From SIG575 sp045632485 (GTDB lineage Bacteria; Bacillota; Clostridia; Oscillospirales; Acutalibacteraceae), in the NCBI GenBank assembly GCA_045632485.1, contig JAZQWT010000072.1, forward strand, positions 1 through 16,839: a stretch of DNA of 16,839 nt. Direction: 5' to 3'. The position numbers and the translations under genes are program-made. Below are positions 1 through 6,936 of the stretch, one piece after another (positions within the stretch are counted from its first letter, which is position 1; every line of letters starts with the position of its first letter). The notes under the pieces were generated by a model, which did not search any database, was not told the origin of the DNA, and saw only the letters and a list, made by a program, of their open reading frames with translations.

Positions 1-68
1 TACTAAAACTCATTCAGCGTTTGGCGACTTTTTTAAAACCGGCCGCCCACTGTATAAGTATATTTCAC

Positions 69-103
69 ACGGGCGGATATGAAGAATATCCGTCCGTTTT
101 GTT
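69..103 (+). terminator. Intrinsic terminator of a gene upstream of the window
   Basis: Bases 69-80 pair with 86-97 (12 bp with one G-U wobble) around a five-base loop, followed by TTTTGTT. This is a good rho-independent terminator on the plus strand for a gene that ends before the window. Bases 43-48 (CCGCCC) could also pair with 71-76 (GGGCGG), which would compete with the hairpin, but nothing else supports attenuation. Confidence 0.75.
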
Positions 104-132
104 ATATAGAATAAGATAAGGAGGAACGACTA

Positions 133-615
133 ATGAAAAAAACACTTGCAATTATAATCACAGCAATACTTACATTGACTTTATTCACAGCCTGCGTTGC
201 GAATAAGCCTGATAAAACTATCAGTGACAACCCACCGACAGAAAAACAAACTGCAGTACAGGATGAAACAAAGATAAATATGAATGAAGAAACAAGTGCT
301 GAAACGGGTCAGAAAAAGGAAAAACTTCCGACCGAAAAATACGTTCCTACAACTAAAAAAGAGCAGGAAAACAAGATTGATAAAAATAAAGATAATTCAC
401 ATAAAACAGAAAAAAGCACAGCCCATACTCATAAGAGTACAACACCTGCAGTTGACGGTGATTTAAATGTTATTTCTGCTAAAAAAGTAAAAGAAACGGT
501 TCTTGCTCACGCGAATCTTAAAGAATCAGATGTGAATTTCTATCACGCAGAAATCGACAGAGAAAGAAAAACCATTGTTTATGAAGTTGAATTTGTTTCA
601 GGCAAACATGAATAA
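133..615 (+). CDS. PepSY-domain lipoprotein, cut short by a premature stop
   Basis: Predicted lipoprotein of 160 residues. Residues 1-20 form a lipoprotein signal with a lipobox-like FTAC, putting the lipidated Cys at 21. Residues 22-110 are a hydrophilic Lys/Thr/Glu-rich linker, as expected for a cell-surface tether. From about 113 there is a PepSY-type domain closely resembling the next gene (VYEVEF then SG). The frame stops at TAA (613-615) exactly where the neighbour has TAC (Tyr). Beyond the stop, the same frame continues for 20 codons that match the neighbour's C-terminus, ending at TGA 676-678. So this is either a recently inactivated gene or one making a domain without its last strand. 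PepSY domains are usually found in secreted proteins and are proposed to inhibit peptidases; no partner peptidase is nearby. The start is well supported by AAGGAGG at 118-124, eight bases upstream. The lipoprotein call is firm; functionality is doubtful. Confidence 0.8.
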   Translation: MKKTLAIIITAILTLTLFTACVANKPDKTISDNPPTEKQTAVQDETKINMNEETSAETGQKKEKLPTEKYVPTTKKEQENKIDKNKDNSHKTEKSTAHTHKSTTPAVDGDLNVISAKKVKETVLAHANLKESDVNFYHAEIDRERKTIVYEVEFVSGKHE

Positions 616-678
616 GATTACGAAGTAAATGCTGAAACAGGTAAAATTATCAAAGCAGAAAAAGAGTTCAGAGACTGA
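616..678 (+). repeat. Near-identical 63-bp repeat, copy 1 (broken PepSY tail)
   Basis: These 63 bases match 982-1044 at 62 positions (GGT versus GGC is the only difference) and encode the last 20 residues plus stop of the PepSY domain. The 75 bases immediately upstream in the two genes agree at only about 50 positions, and the sequences diverge straight after the shared TGA. In this copy the segment lies behind the in-frame TAA and is probably untranslated. Confidence 0.85.
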
Positions 679-744
679 TAAAACATAAATATCAGACGTT
701 AAATTGATTAGATAAAACTATCATAGAACAAAGGAGGCATAAAT

Positions 745-1044
745 ATGAAAAAATTATTTACATTATTCTTATCATTCATAACAGCAGTATTTCCGTTTTT
801 TGGATTCAACAATAATACCCCTGTTGAAGAAGTGAAAATAACAAAAGAAGAAGCCAAAGTAATCGTTCTTGAACACGCAGAGCTTGATGCTTCTGAAATC
901 TCAAGATATAAAATAGAGCTTGATAAAGACGGACGCAGACTTGTTTACGAGGTTGAGTTCGATTCAGGCAGATATGAATACGATTACGAAGTAAATGCTG
1001 AAACAGGCAAAATTATCAAAGCAGAAAAAGAGTTCAGAGACTGA
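745..1044 (+). CDS. Small exported PepSY-domain protein
   Basis: Protein of 99 residues. Residues 1-22 are a hydrophobic export signal or membrane anchor (two Lys, then a Leu/Phe-rich core); there is no lipobox Cys. The rest is one PepSY-like domain: an EEAK helix near 34-45, then strands containing VYEVEF and YDYEV, ending in the typical ETGKII segment. PepSY domains occur outside the membrane and are thought to inhibit or regulate peptidases; a role for this one is not visible. It is the intact paralogue of the preceding truncated lipoprotein and lacks that protein's long linker. The ribosome site AAGGAGG (731-737) lies seven bases before the ATG. There is no terminator between the two genes, so they may be cotranscribed; a hairpin terminator follows at 1077. 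Confidence 0.82.
   Translation: MKKLFTLFLSFITAVFPFFGFNNNTPVEEVKITKEEAKVIVLEHAELDASEISRYKIELDKDGRRLVYEVEFDSGRYEYDYEVNAETGKIIKAEKEFRD
982..1044 (+). repeat. Near-identical 63-bp repeat, copy 2 (intact PepSY tail)
   Basis: Second copy of the segment at 616-678, here in frame and uninterrupted. The abrupt jump from about two-thirds identity upstream to 62/63 identity inside the segment suggests recent recombination or gene conversion between the two neighbouring genes. Confidence 0.85.
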
Positions 1045-1076
1045 GCTCATCGCCATTATATATCCTCCTGAAAAAT

Positions 1077-1113
1077 CAAGTCCTGCCGTAAAAAGCAGGA
1101 CTTGAAAATTTTT
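1077..1113 (+). terminator. Intrinsic terminator after the PepSY pair
   Basis: Perfect 10-bp stem (CAAGTCCTGC at 1077-1086 with GCAGGACTTG at 1095-1104), loop of eight bases, followed by AAAATTTTT. It ends the PepSY transcript on the plus strand. Confidence 0.85.
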
Positions 1114-1130
1114 AACGAATAATGTAATAT
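1102..1130 (+). promoter_or_regulatory. Possible promoter for the DUF3592-like gene
   Basis: TTGAAA (1102-1107) and TAATAT (1125-1130) are separated by 17 bases. The -35 overlaps the end of the preceding terminator stem. The predicted start of transcription would leave a leader of only about 13 bases before the ATG at 1150, so the assignment is weak. Confidence 0.3.
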
Positions 1131-1149
1131 ATTTACAGGTGGTGATTGT

Positions 1150-1626
1150 ATGAGCAGAGAAGAAAAAGATTTTACTGAGAAATGGTTTAATGATAATAAT
1201 AAACGAGTGTCAATTGAACTGCTTATGGGAGTATTTGCAATACTTGTTCTTTCTTTTATTTGTTTTTCTGACGGAATAGAAAAAAGAAACGAATATTATG
1301 AATACAAAGATATAGTTGTTCCTGTAAGTGCAACAATATCTGACGTTTATGAAATAGATGAAGAAGAATACAGCATAGCTGTTTCCTACAAATACAATAA
1401 CGAAATATATGAAGATGTTCACTGGATGAGAACCAAAACGAAATATAAGATGGGCGACACTGTAAAAATCAAAGTTAATCCGGAACGTCCTGTGTACATT
1501 TTTTTGGAAGATAACGGCACAAAAGATCTTATTCTTGCAGGTTGTATTTTTGTTCCGTCATCAGCCATTATAATTGCCGTTATTGCACATTTTGTTAAAA
1601 AGAGAAGAGCAAAACTTGAAGAGTAA
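1150..1626 (+). CDS. DUF3592-like two-helix membrane protein
   Basis: Protein of 158 residues of unknown function. Hydrophobic segments at about 21-40 and 126-149 flank a soluble central domain with a beta-rich pattern. The domain has a Val-rich strand (VVPVSATISDV), a VSYKYNNEIY strand, and a segment YKMGDTVKIKVNPERP near 99-114. Such a 'GDxVxVxxNPxxP' stretch after a Tyr-rich strand is typical of DUF3592 proteins, whose biochemical role is unknown. A short charged tail (KKRRAKLEE) follows the second helix. With both helices inserted, the central domain should sit on one face of the membrane, probably outside. The start has GGTGGTG five to eleven bases upstream. The gene stands alone between two terminators and converges on pflA. 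The family call rests on remembered pattern and could be wrong; the membrane topology is clear. Confidence 0.72.
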   Translation: MSREEKDFTEKWFNDNNKRVSIELLMGVFAILVLSFICFSDGIEKRNEYYEYKDIVVPVSATISDVYEIDEEEYSIAVSYKYNNEIYEDVHWMRTKTKYKMGDTVKIKVNPERPVYIFLEDNGTKDLILAGCIFVPSSAIIIAVIAHFVKKRRAKLEE

Positions 1627-1652
1627 TTTAATGATTTATTTTATATAAAAAT

Positions 1653-1680
1653 AAAAGCCATACCGTCAGGTATGGCTTTT
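1653..1680. terminator. Bidirectional terminator between convergent genes
   Basis: Perfect 12-bp inverted repeat (AAAAGCCATACC at 1653-1664, GGTATGGCTTTT at 1669-1680) with a four-base loop. T-rich tracts on both sides let it serve both the DUF3592-like gene (plus) and pflBA (minus); the pflA stop codon starts one base beyond it. Confidence 0.92.
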
Positions 1681-1681
1681 G

Positions 1682-2383
1682 TTATAAGTTTTTATATAAT
1701 TCTTTGATTCTTTCAGGGTCAGGCTCGGGAATATTTCCGAAAGTAAATTCAATCCCTAAATTATCATACTTGGGCTGACATAATTTTCTGAAAGGCAGAA
1801 GCTCGATTTTCTTTGTACATTCCGGATGATTATTTACGATATCCTTAAGTTTTAAAATGTTTTCCTCACTATCGGTTTTGCCCGGAATTATTACCTGGCG
1901 AATCCATGTGGGGATTTTCTTTTCTTCAAGATAATCGTAAAAAGTCAGCACATCTTCAAGAGAACATCCTACATGTTTTTTGTAATCTTCTTCGTTTGTA
2001 TACTTGATATCAAGAAGAACAAGGTCTGTAACATTAAGAAGTTCTTTTGTTTTGTTATCAAGAATACATCCGCTTGTGTCCAGGCACGTGTGGATGTTTT
2101 CTTTTTTGCAGAGTGTGAAAAGTTCCGTTACAAATTCGCTCTGCATCAGTGCTTCTCCGCCTGAAACAGTAACACCGCCGTCTGCACCGAAGTAACTTTT
2201 AAAACGAAGAATCTTTGAAAGCATTTCTTCAGGTGTAACTTCCTGCTCTTTTGAAAATTCCCATGTGTCGGGGTTGTGGCAGCAAGAGCATCTTAACGGA
2301 CACCCTTGCATGAAAATCACATATCGCACTCCCGGACCATCAACTGCACCGAAAGACTGAACAGAATTAATATATCCGTTCAT
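1682..2383 (-). CDS. pflA: Pyruvate formate-lyase activating enzyme (radical SAM)
   Basis: Cytoplasmic radical-SAM enzyme of 233 residues, close to the usual size of PFL activases (about 245). It uses S-adenosylmethionine and a [4Fe-4S] cluster to abstract a hydrogen from the glycyl-radical site of PflB. The CxxxCxxC cluster motif is at residues 28-35 (CPLRCSCC, then HNPDTW). The SAM-binding GGE-type motif is at about 78-80 (VSGGEAL), and the N-terminal SVQSFGAVDGPGVR is characteristic of PFL activases. The aromatic residue normally found just before the third cluster Cys is Cys34 here. The start codon overlaps the pflB stop (TAATG), so translation is coupled to pflB, and GAGAGG lies about ten bases upstream inside pflB. 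The gene is last in the pfl transcript and ends at the bidirectional terminator. A glycyl-radical activase for another enzyme is unlikely given the partner. Confidence 0.96.
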   Translation of the reverse strand: MNGYINSVQSFGAVDGPGVRYVIFMQGCPLRCSCCHNPDTWEFSKEQEVTPEEMLSKILRFKSYFGADGGVTVSGGEALMQSEFVTELFTLCKKENIHTCLDTSGCILDNKTKELLNVTDLVLLDIKYTNEEDYKKHVGCSLEDVLTFYDYLEEKKIPTWIRQVIIPGKTDSEENILKLKDIVNNHPECTKKIELLPFRKLCQPKYDNLGIEFTFGNIPEPDPERIKELYKNL

Positions 2384-4617
2384 TATGCAAGCCTCTCGTG
2401 GAATGTACGTGATATAACTTCTCTCTGCTGTTCACGTGACAGTCTTACGAAGTTTACGGCATAGCCTGAAACGCGCACTGTAAGGTTAGGATAATTTTCG
2501 GGATGTTCATAGGCATCCATAAGAGTTTCACGATTAAGCACGTTTACGTTGATGTGGTGTGCTTTCTGGTGGAAATAACCGTCAAGCACGTTAACAAGAT
2601 TGTTAACCTTTGATTCATCATCCTTGCCCAATGCATCGGGAGTAATAGAGAATGTGTTTGAAATACCGTCACGGCAATCGTCATAGGAAATTTTTGCAAC
2701 GCTGTTAAGTGAAGCAAGTGCACCGTTTTCTTCTCTGTTGTGCATGGGGTTTGCACCGGGAGCAAAAGGCTCGCCTTTTTTTCTGCCGTCAGGTGTTGAA
2801 CCTGTTTTCTTACCATAAGCCACGTTAGAAGTGATTGTAAGCACTGAAAGAGTGTGAATTGCATCTCTGTATGTGGGGGTTTTACGAAGCTCTGTGATAA
2901 CCTGATGTGTAAGGTCTTTTGCTATAAGGTCTACGCGGTCATCATCGTTGCCGTATTTGGGGAAATTGCCTTCTGTTTCAAAGTCAACAATAAAGCCTTT
3001 TTCGTCGCGGATAGGTTTAACTTTTGCATATTTGATTGCGCTTAATGAGTCGGTAATTACAGAAAGACCTGCAACACCGAAAGCCATAAATCTTTCAACG
3101 TCTGTATCGTGAAGAGCCATTTGTGACTTTTCATAAGCGTATTTATCGTGCATATAGTGGATAACGTTCATTGTGTTTACATAAAGTTTCATAAGCCACT
3201 CTACGTATTCATCAAATCTTTCTTTCACTTTATCAAAGTCAAGTATTTCATCTGCCATAACTTCTTTCTGAGGGCCGATGTGAATACCTGAAGTTGTATC
3301 ATAACCGCCGTTAAGAGTGAGGAGAAGAAGTTTTGCAAGGTTACAACGTGCACCGAAGAACTGCATCTGTTTGCCCACTTTCATTGCAGAAACACAGCAG
3401 GCAATAGCATAGTCATCACCGTAGTGAGGACGCATAACATCGTCGTTTTCGTATTGAATTGAGTCAGTATCAATTGAAACCTTTGAACAGAATTTCTTGA
3501 AGTTTTCAGGAAGATTTTCTGACCAGAGAATAGTAAGGTTCGGTTCGGGAGCAGAGCCTAAATTGTAGAGAGTGTTGAGAATTCTGTAGCTGTTTTTAGT
3601 AACAAGAGTTCTGCCGTCTTCACCCATACCGCCTACAGCTTCTGTAATCCACATGGGGTCTCCGCCGAAAAGTTCATTGTATTCAGGTGTTCTCAGATGT
3701 CTTGCCATACGGAGTTTCATAACGAAATCGTCGATGATTTCCTGTGCTTCTTCTTCTGTGAGAACACCGTTTTTAAGGTCGCGTTCAATATAAATGTCAA
3801 TAAATGTTGCAACTCTGCCAAGGCTCATTGCAGCACCGTTCTGCTCTTTGATAGCAGCGAGATAAGCAAAATAGAGCCACTGAACAGCTTCTTTTGTGTT
3901 TGTAGCAGGTTTGCTTATATCAAAGCCGTACATTTCAGCCATTTCTTTCATAAAGCCAAGGAAAGTAATCTGCTGGAAGAGTTCTTCAAGCTGTCTTACT
4001 GTTTTATAGTTCATTGACTCATCTTTTGCGATGTGAGCCTTATCTTTTTTCTTTTCTTCAATAAGGCGGTCAATACCGTAAAGAGCAACACGTCTGTAAT
4101 CGCCGATGATTCTGCCTCTGCCGTAAGCGTCAGGAAGACCTGTGATAATGCTTGATTTACGTGCAAGACGCATTTCGTCGCTGTATGCTCTGAAAACACC
4201 GTCATTATGAGTTGTTCTGAACTGGAATTCGTCCTCAATTTTATCTGAAAGCTTATATCCGTAAGCAGCACAAGCCTGTCTTGCCATTCTGATACCGCCG
4301 AAGGGGTTAACGCCTCTTTTAAGGGGACGGTTAGTCTGTAAACCTACGATAATTTCGTTTTCTTTATCAAGATAACCGGGTTTGTAGCCTGTAACAGTGG
4401 AAACTGTAGTTGTGTCAATGTCAAGCACACCACCGTACTGCTTTTCAATAGTAAGCAGGGTGTTAAGCTTGTTCATAAGGTCTGTTGTTCTTTTTGTGGG
4501 ACCTGCGAGGAAAGACGAATCTCCCTCGTAAGGCGTATAGTTAGTCTGAATGAAATCACGTACATTGATTTCGTTTTGCCATTTGCCTTCTTTAAATCCG
4601 TTCCAGCATTCGTACAT
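2383..4617 (-). CDS. pflB: Pyruvate formate-lyase (formate C-acetyltransferase)
   Basis: Glycyl-radical enzyme of 744 residues (E. coli PflB has 760) that converts pyruvate and CoA to acetyl-CoA and formate in anaerobes. Seen in the sequence: the adjacent catalytic cysteines Cys407-Cys408 in IACCVSAMKVG; the C-terminal glycyl-radical loop RVSGYAVNF with the radical Gly at 718; and an N-terminus (WNGFKEGKW) typical of true PFL rather than diol dehydratase or choline lyase. Its formate feeds 10-formyl-tetrahydrofolate and purine synthesis, as well as serving fermentation. The ribosome site GAAAGGA lies nine bases before the ATG. The gene is preceded by a 178-base leader holding a ZTP riboswitch and an overlapping terminator, and by a consensus promoter. 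pflA follows with a one-base overlap. The protein appears complete, with no missing key residue. Confidence 0.98.
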   Translation of the reverse strand: MYECWNGFKEGKWQNEINVRDFIQTNYTPYEGDSSFLAGPTKRTTDLMNKLNTLLTIEKQYGGVLDIDTTTVSTVTGYKPGYLDKENEIIVGLQTNRPLKRGVNPFGGIRMARQACAAYGYKLSDKIEDEFQFRTTHNDGVFRAYSDEMRLARKSSIITGLPDAYGRGRIIGDYRRVALYGIDRLIEEKKKDKAHIAKDESMNYKTVRQLEELFQQITFLGFMKEMAEMYGFDISKPATNTKEAVQWLYFAYLAAIKEQNGAAMSLGRVATFIDIYIERDLKNGVLTEEEAQEIIDDFVMKLRMARHLRTPEYNELFGGDPMWITEAVGGMGEDGRTLVTKNSYRILNTLYNLGSAPEPNLTILWSENLPENFKKFCSKVSIDTDSIQYENDDVMRPHYGDDYAIACCVSAMKVGKQMQFFGARCNLAKLLLLTLNGGYDTTSGIHIGPQKEVMADEILDFDKVKERFDEYVEWLMKLYVNTMNVIHYMHDKYAYEKSQMALHDTDVERFMAFGVAGLSVITDSLSAIKYAKVKPIRDEKGFIVDFETEGNFPKYGNDDDRVDLIAKDLTHQVITELRKTPTYRDAIHTLSVLTITSNVAYGKKTGSTPDGRKKGEPFAPGANPMHNREENGALASLNSVAKISYDDCRDGISNTFSITPDALGKDDESKVNNLVNVLDGYFHQKAHHINVNVLNRETLMDAYEHPENYPNLTVRVSGYAVNFVRLSREQQREVISRTFHERLA

Positions 4618-4644
4618 CTGACATCATCCTTTCAAATTTATGCT

Positions 4645-4687
4645 AAAAAACAATAAAGGGCAATCCTGCGTGTGACGAGGATTGCCC
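4645..4687 (-). terminator. Riboswitch-controlled terminator in the pflB leader
   Basis: Reading the minus strand, GGGCAATCCT (4687-4678) pairs perfectly with AGGATTGCCC (4667-4658) across a ten-base loop. A T-rich run with six consecutive T (4650-4645) follows. The 5' arm shares GGGCAA with the conserved 3' end of the ZTP aptamer. Folding of the ligand-bound aptamer should therefore prevent the hairpin, the usual ON-switch arrangement of this class. Confidence 0.9.
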
Positions 4688-4780
4688 AGACGGTCGGCTT
4701 TAACTGATAAAGTGTGTTATTATCAGTTTTATCATTCTGTGCTTCACGATGTTTACCACCTAATCCGCCAGTCACACAGA
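4682..4780 (-). promoter_or_regulatory. ZTP (pfl motif) riboswitch aptamer upstream of pflB
   Basis: Senses ZTP/ZMP (AICAR phosphates that accumulate when 10-formyl-folate is short) and turns on folate and formate genes; the class was first called the 'pfl motif' because it precedes pfl genes. Visible on the minus strand: P1 UCUGUG (4780-4775) with CACAGA (4741-4736); the conserved GUGACUGGCGG at the top of P1; a small P2 hairpin GGUG/CAUC; and the conserved 3' element GCCGACCGUCUGGGCAA (4698-4682). The pseudoknot GGCGG (4769-4765) with CCGUC (4693-4689) pairs fully with one G-U. The linker between subdomains carries a 9-bp hairpin (4702-4710 with 4720-4728), within the known variability of this linker. 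The aptamer begins about 15 bases after the predicted transcription start. Confidence 0.94.
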
Positions 4781-4801
4781 ATTAATATTGTTTACACATA
4801 T

Positions 4802-4830
4802 ATTGTACCTTGAAACAAGGGTTTTGTCAA
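4802..4830 (-). promoter_or_regulatory. Sigma-A promoter of pflBA
   Basis: On the minus strand TTGACA (4830-4825) and TACAAT (4807-4802) are separated by exactly 17 bases, placing transcription start near 4795. The spacer contains a short palindrome, CCTTG-AAA-CAAGG on the plus strand (4808-4820), which could be an operator. Confidence 0.9.
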
Positions 4831-4862
4831 TATGGTAAAACATACAAACAAGAAGGGTTTAA

Positions 4863-5786
4863 TTACTTCTGTCTTGTGAGAATTTTTTCACCGTCAAATA
4901 CAAGTATGCTGTAAGCAGAACCTGTTTTATTGCCTTTTTCAAGCCACTCAGCAAATGCTCTCTGCATTGAAGTGTTTCTGGGAAGCTCTGAAACGGGTTT
5001 ATCGTCATACTGAACACCGAAAACTCTCCACTGGTCACCGAAATCGTATTTTGTTGTAACATTAAGAGGCTCAAAGTCATAGAGGAAATCTACTGTGTTT
5101 GAATTTGCGGGAAGGATTTTATCGTTATCAGGATAAAGAAGCCATGATCCACAAACTATGTACATATATTTCTTATCGCCGAATTTATCGCGGAAGAATT
5201 TATAAGCTTTTTTGTATGAATCAAGTCTTACATCCATTGAAAGGCTGCCGCAATGAGAGGGGATGTGCATACCGAGGCAGAATTCTTCGTCTTTGATTGT
5301 TTCGCCTGCGATTGTGAATTCACTGCAGCCAAAATCTGCAAGATCATATTCAAATCTGCCTACCTTGAATCTTCTCATCTGGTAGAATCCGTTAAACCAA
5401 CCTTCAACGAATGTACCGTACATATCGTAGTTTTCTTTACATTCAATCATTTTAACCTTAAGGTCAATCATTGAATCCCAGAAAATTTCTTCGTCGATAT
5501 TTTCTTTTTTATATCTCTTGAGAAGTGTTTCTGTGCAGCCGAGAAGAATTACAAGGTTTACAATATAAACGTGAACACCGATTTCTTCTGAAAGAGCCTT
5601 TGTTTTGTCTGAAAACTTATCAAAGTTTTTCTCTTTCTTAAGGTAATCTGTTCTGATTGATTCATAGATTTTATTTGCTTTTTCGTTTGCAATAATTTTA
5701 TCAAATGCATCTGAAAGCACTTTTTTTGCTTCTTCGGGATATTCGTGCCTGTCCATAAGCTTTGATGCGAATTTATAGTTTTTCAT
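4863..5786 (-). CDS. DUF5596 / GNAT-like acyltransferase-domain protein
   Basis: Protein of 307 residues resembling the 'acyltransferase domain-containing protein' family of gut Firmicutes (N-terminal NAT_N-type helical region, C-terminal GNAT-like domain, DUF5596). Residues 1-120 are charged and helical. The C-terminal half carries the family-like signatures LGMHIPSHCGSL (171-182), YIVCGSWLLYPDN (209-221) and LPANSN (225-230), as I remember them. The acyl donor and acceptor of this family are not established, so only an acyl-transfer role is inferred. There is no signal peptide or membrane segment. The ribosome site AAGGAGG lies upstream of the ATG, and the gene begins 38 bases after the kinase gene, making it the last gene of the sugar operon. 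No terminator is visible between its stop and the pfl promoter. It might modify a sugar intermediate or act on an unrelated metabolite. Confidence 0.7.
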   Translation of the reverse strand: MKNYKFASKLMDRHEYPEEAKKVLSDAFDKIIANEKANKIYESIRTDYLKKEKNFDKFSDKTKALSEEIGVHVYIVNLVILLGCTETLLKRYKKENIDEEIFWDSMIDLKVKMIECKENYDMYGTFVEGWFNGFYQMRRFKVGRFEYDLADFGCSEFTIAGETIKDEEFCLGMHIPSHCGSLSMDVRLDSYKKAYKFFRDKFGDKKYMYIVCGSWLLYPDNDKILPANSNTVDFLYDFEPLNVTTKYDFGDQWRVFGVQYDDKPVSELPRNTSMQRAFAEWLEKGNKTGSAYSILVFDGEKILTRQK

Positions 5787-5824
5787 TTTGATTTCCTCCT
5801 TTTATTCAGGTGTACGCAGTCAAT

Positions 5825-6922
5825 TTATCTTGCTACTCTTGCACCTTTACCGCCGATAATATTTTCGACTTCTTTAAGTGATGCAGTTGAAGTGTCACCG
5901 GGTGTTGTCATTGCAAATGCACCGTGTGCCACACCGTAGTTAACTGCAGCCTGAGCATCGTCGTAAGTCATAAGTCCGTAAATAAGACCTGATGCGAATG
6001 AATCTCCGCCACCCACTCTGTCATAAATTTCAAGACCGGGAAGATTAAGTCCGTTGTAAACCCTTCCGTCGGCGTAACAAATGGCACTCCAGTCGTTTAC
6101 TGTTGCAGTTTTAACTGTACGCAAAGTTGTTGCAATAACCTTGAAGTTAGGATAAGTTTTGCAAACTTCGCCAAGCATTTTAACATAACCGTCAAGATTT
6201 AATTCTTTCAGGTTTTCGTCATTGCCTTCAATTTCAAAGCCAAGACAAGCGGTGAAATCTTCTTCGTTACCAATCATAACATCGATGTATTTTGCAATTT
6301 CTTTGTTGACTGCCTGTGCTTTTTCTTTACCGCCGATATCACTCCAGAGAGAAGGGCGGTAGTTTAAGTCGTAAGATACGATAGTGCCGTATTTCTTTGC
6401 AGTTTTAACCGCTTCAATAACAACTTCTGCAGTTGTTTCTGAAAGTGCAGCAAAAATGCCACCTGTGTGAAGCCAACGCACACCAAGAGTACCGAAAATG
6501 TATTCCCAGTCAATGTCGCCTACTTTAAGCTGTGATGCAGCTGTATTACCTCTGTCAGAAACGCCGACAGCACCGCGGATGCCGAAACCTCTTTCTGTGA
6601 AGTTAAGACCGTTTCTTACTTTTCTGCCGATGCCGTCATAGGGCACCCATTTAATCATTGAAGTGTCAACACCGCCCTGAAGAATAAAATCTTCGCAGAG
6701 TCTGCCGATTTCGTTATCAGCAAAAGCAGTTACAACACCTGTTTTCATTGAGAAACATCTTCTGAGACCGCGGGCTACGTTGTATTCTCCGCCGCCTTCC
6801 CATACGCGGAAGTTTCTTGCGTTTTTAACTCTCATATCACCCGGATCGAGACGTAACATAACTTCGCCAAGGGCAATCATATCGAAAGCGCAATCTTTTT
6901 TATCTCTTAATTTAAGTAACAT
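5825..6922 (-). CDS. PfkB-family sugar kinase (KDG-kinase-like)
   Basis: Cytoplasmic ATP-dependent carbohydrate kinase of 365 residues. PfkB signatures are present: the substrate-side GGGEYNVARGL (43-53), DLNYRPSLW (185-193), GNEED (218-222), and the C-terminal DRVGGGDSFASG (301-312), whose Asp307 is the expected catalytic base. The DLNYR..LW segment is typical of 2-keto-3-deoxygluconate kinases, so a ketodeoxy sugar acid or related ketose is the likely substrate; specificity cannot be read from sequence. The start was placed at ATG 6922, because a GTG nine bases upstream sits directly against the ribosome site GAGG, which is correctly spaced (eight bases) from the ATG. The gene follows the isomerase gene by 14 bases. 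In the operon it probably phosphorylates the product of the oxidation and isomerisation steps, committing it to central metabolism. Confidence 0.88.
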   Translation of the reverse strand: MLLKLRDKKDCAFDMIALGEVMLRLDPGDMRVKNARNFRVWEGGGEYNVARGLRRCFSMKTGVVTAFADNEIGRLCEDFILQGGVDTSMIKWVPYDGIGRKVRNGLNFTERGFGIRGAVGVSDRGNTAASQLKVGDIDWEYIFGTLGVRWLHTGGIFAALSETTAEVVIEAVKTAKKYGTIVSYDLNYRPSLWSDIGGKEKAQAVNKEIAKYIDVMIGNEEDFTACLGFEIEGNDENLKELNLDGYVKMLGEVCKTYPNFKVIATTLRTVKTATVNDWSAICYADGRVYNGLNLPGLEIYDRVGGGDSFASGLIYGLMTYDDAQAAVNYGVAHGAFAMTTPGDTSTASLKEVENIIGGKGARVAR

Positions 6923-6936
6923 TTTTTTCACCTCTG

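Noticed and set aside
43..76. Attenuator at the left edge (CCGCCC pairing with GGGCGG)
   Set aside because: The pairing is only six bases across a 22-base loop, and no leader peptide or known riboswitch motif is seen; the simple terminator explains the sequence.
3697..4017. 106-codon open frame on the plus strand inside pflB
   Set aside because: It is the antisense of conserved PflB sequence, with no promoter or ribosome site of its own.
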